From Calditrichota bacterium (GTDB lineage: Bacteria; Calditrichota; Calditrichia; Calditrichales; Calditrichaceae), in the NCBI GenBank assembly GCA_024278715.1, contig JAJRSN010000123.1:1-14640 (forward strand): a DNA stretch of 14,640 bases, written 5' to 3'. The first letter of the stretch is position 1; every line of letters begins with the position of its first letter. Shown here one piece after another: positions 13,797 through 14,640 of the stretch. The translations under genes and the position numbers were made by a program. A model generated the notes under the pieces. That model did no database searches. It worked only from the letters and a program-made list of their open reading frames with translations, and was not told where the DNA came from.

Positions 13797-13836
13797 CAAT
13801 AAAACCTTCCGCGGGCAGCGCTGATTTTTTGAACAT

Positions 13837-14304
13837 TCAAAAATATTTAAATTCTATTTCGATATTGGTTTGTTCAATATTTAAAATCGCCACAGAACGC
13901 AACTGACCGTAACGAGGTTGTGAAGCGCTGCCCGGATTCACAAACAATATCTGATTAAATCGTGTTTGTCCTGCTTTGTGGGTGTGGCCATAAATGACCA
14001 CATCCACTTTTTTATTCATTTTAAAAAGTTGAAAAGCAAAGCTCTTTGGCGTACCGATAATGTGGTTTAAACAAGCTTTAAAATGTCCTAATTTAAAAAA
14101 ATCGATTCGCTTGTAATGGCTGACCAGGGGGAAATGATCGGTATTGCCAAACACCGCCCTTACCGGGGCAACGGCGGAAAGTTCGATAATAATATCCTCT
14201 TTGCCGATATCTCCGGCATGCAGAATTAAATCGACGCCGCTAAACAGTTTAAATACTTCGGCAGGTAATGTGCCGTGCGTATCAGATATTAAACCTACTT
14301 GCAC
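13837..14304 (-). CDS. YfcE/MJ0936-type metallophosphoesterase
   Basis: A 155-residue calcineurin-like phosphodiesterase of the small bacterial/archaeal YfcE group. Metal ligands are all recognisable: D8 and H10 (SDTHG), D32 (HAGDIG), N54 (FGNTD), H81, and H107/H109 (YGHTH), followed by the family end motif NPGSAS (123-128). The segment around H81 reads NHIIG, where relatives usually have HG followed by small residues. The start is a GTG six bases after the MFS stop, so the pair is cotranscribed; no strong Shine-Dalgarno is seen. It converges on the zinc-ribbon gene with a 40-base gap. The physiological substrate is unknown; relatives hydrolyse phosphodiesters in vitro. Confidence 0.92.
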   Translation of the reverse strand: MQVGLISDTHGTLPAEVFKLFSGVDLILHAGDIGKEDIIIELSAVAPVRAVFGNTDHFPLVSHYKRIDFFKLGHFKACLNHIIGTPKSFAFQLFKMNKKVDVVIYGHTHKAGQTRFNQILFVNPGSASQPRYGQLRSVAILNIEQTNIEIEFKYF

Positions 14305-14310
14305 CTATTA

Positions 14311-14640
14311 TTACGCCCTTTCCAAAACGCCGTTCATGGATCGATCAGCTCTTTTTAATAAAAGCGCAAAGACCAACCCCAATAATCCCAGACCGGCGAA
14401 CATCAGCATGCTGGCGGTATAGGTATGGGTTTTGTCCCGCAATAATCCGTTAAGATACGGAAACAAGGCTAATCCGATATTTTGAATAAAAGTAATCAAG
14501 CCGAACGCCGTTCCGACCAGTTCTTTTTTAACAATTAGCGGAATGGAGGGCCACATTGCCGCCGGCACAAGGACAAAGGAGGCGCCAAGGATAATCATGG
14601 GAATCGCGGGATAAATATTAGTAAACCCTAACAGCAGATA
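14311..14640 (-). CDS. MFS transporter, C-terminal part (continues beyond window)
   Basis: Only the last 110 codons or so are present; the frame is open to the window edge, so an ATG at 14598 is internal, not the start. What is visible are the last helices of a major facilitator protein: LGASFVLVPAAMWPSIPLI, the loop VGTAFGLITFIQNIGLALFPYLNGLL (helix 11 region) and a final helix LMFAGLGLLGLVFALLL ending in basic residues. The combination ...WP...GTAFG...QNIG...G..D is reminiscent of the MFSD1-like branch, recalled from memory and not tested. The substrate cannot be named. It lies upstream of, and is cotranscribed with, the phosphoesterase gene. Confidence 0.88.
   Translation of the reverse strand, partial: YLLLGFTNIYPAIPMIILGASFVLVPAAMWPSIPLIVKKELVGTAFGLITFIQNIGLALFPYLNGLLRDKTHTYTASMLMFAGLGLLGLVFALLLKRADRSMNGVLERA

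Noticed and set aside
13826..13843. TTTTTGAA-CA-TTCAAAAA hairpin between the convergent zinc-ribbon and phosphoesterase genes as a bidirectional terminator.
   Set aside because: Stem is nearly all A-T with a two-base loop, and it overlaps the phosphoesterase stop; too weak to call.

Overview
The window looks like ordinary chromosomal DNA from an anaerobic, Gram-negative-type bacterium of moderate, AT-leaning base composition. Good AGGAGG-type ribosome binding sites and sigma70-like promoters occur together with an [FeFe]-hydrogenase maturase (HydF), two sodium symporters, undecaprenyl-diphosphatase and an ECF sigma/anti-sigma pair. The mixture and the protein style suggest the FCB neighbourhood (a Calditrichota/Caldithrix-like organism is my best guess). 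That is an impression from protein sequence, not a search result. No tRNA, rRNA, CRISPR array, insertion sequence or phage gene was seen.

Layout. 1-1840: the 5'-truncated hydF (+), then a single-domain response regulator (-). 1841-4805: a sodium:solute symporter (+) ends exactly where the convergent dinB (DNA polymerase IV, -) ends; dinB is preceded by an overlapping 84-codon gene. That two-gene operon has a clear sigma70-type promoter (TTGCAT-N17-TATATT). A perfect dyad, GTGTAC-N4-GTACAC, lies over the expected transcription start and is a strong candidate for a LexA/SOS-type operator. 5008-5733: a glutaredoxin-like gene and a groES (-), with promoter TTGCAA-N17-TATATT and an intrinsic terminator, without groEL. 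5586-6280: a gene-free stretch containing a chain of degenerate 7-bp and 8-bp tandem words. 6281-7514: an SDR oxidoreductase followed by an unrecognised 144-codon gene (-). 7721-10997: uppP, an NSS/SNF-type sodium symporter and holA (+), tightly packed or overlapping. 11080-12226: an ECF sigma factor and its zinc-finger membrane anti-sigma factor. 12357-13796: a membrane-anchored GAF protein and a 63-codon Cys-rich basic protein (+). 13837-14640: the 3' part of an MFS transporter and a YfcE-type phosphoesterase (-).

Working together. Several neighbours form transcription units: the 84-aa gene with dinB (DNA damage tolerance), grx with groES (thiol/protein-folding stress), the SDR with the 144-aa gene, uppP-NSS-holA, sigma/anti-sigma (envelope or stress signalling), and GAF protein with the small zinc-ribbon-like protein. 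The most notable items are the putative damage-inducible operator with its small gene-polymerase pair, the changing-word heptamer/octamer arrays, and the orphan Grx-GroES operon.
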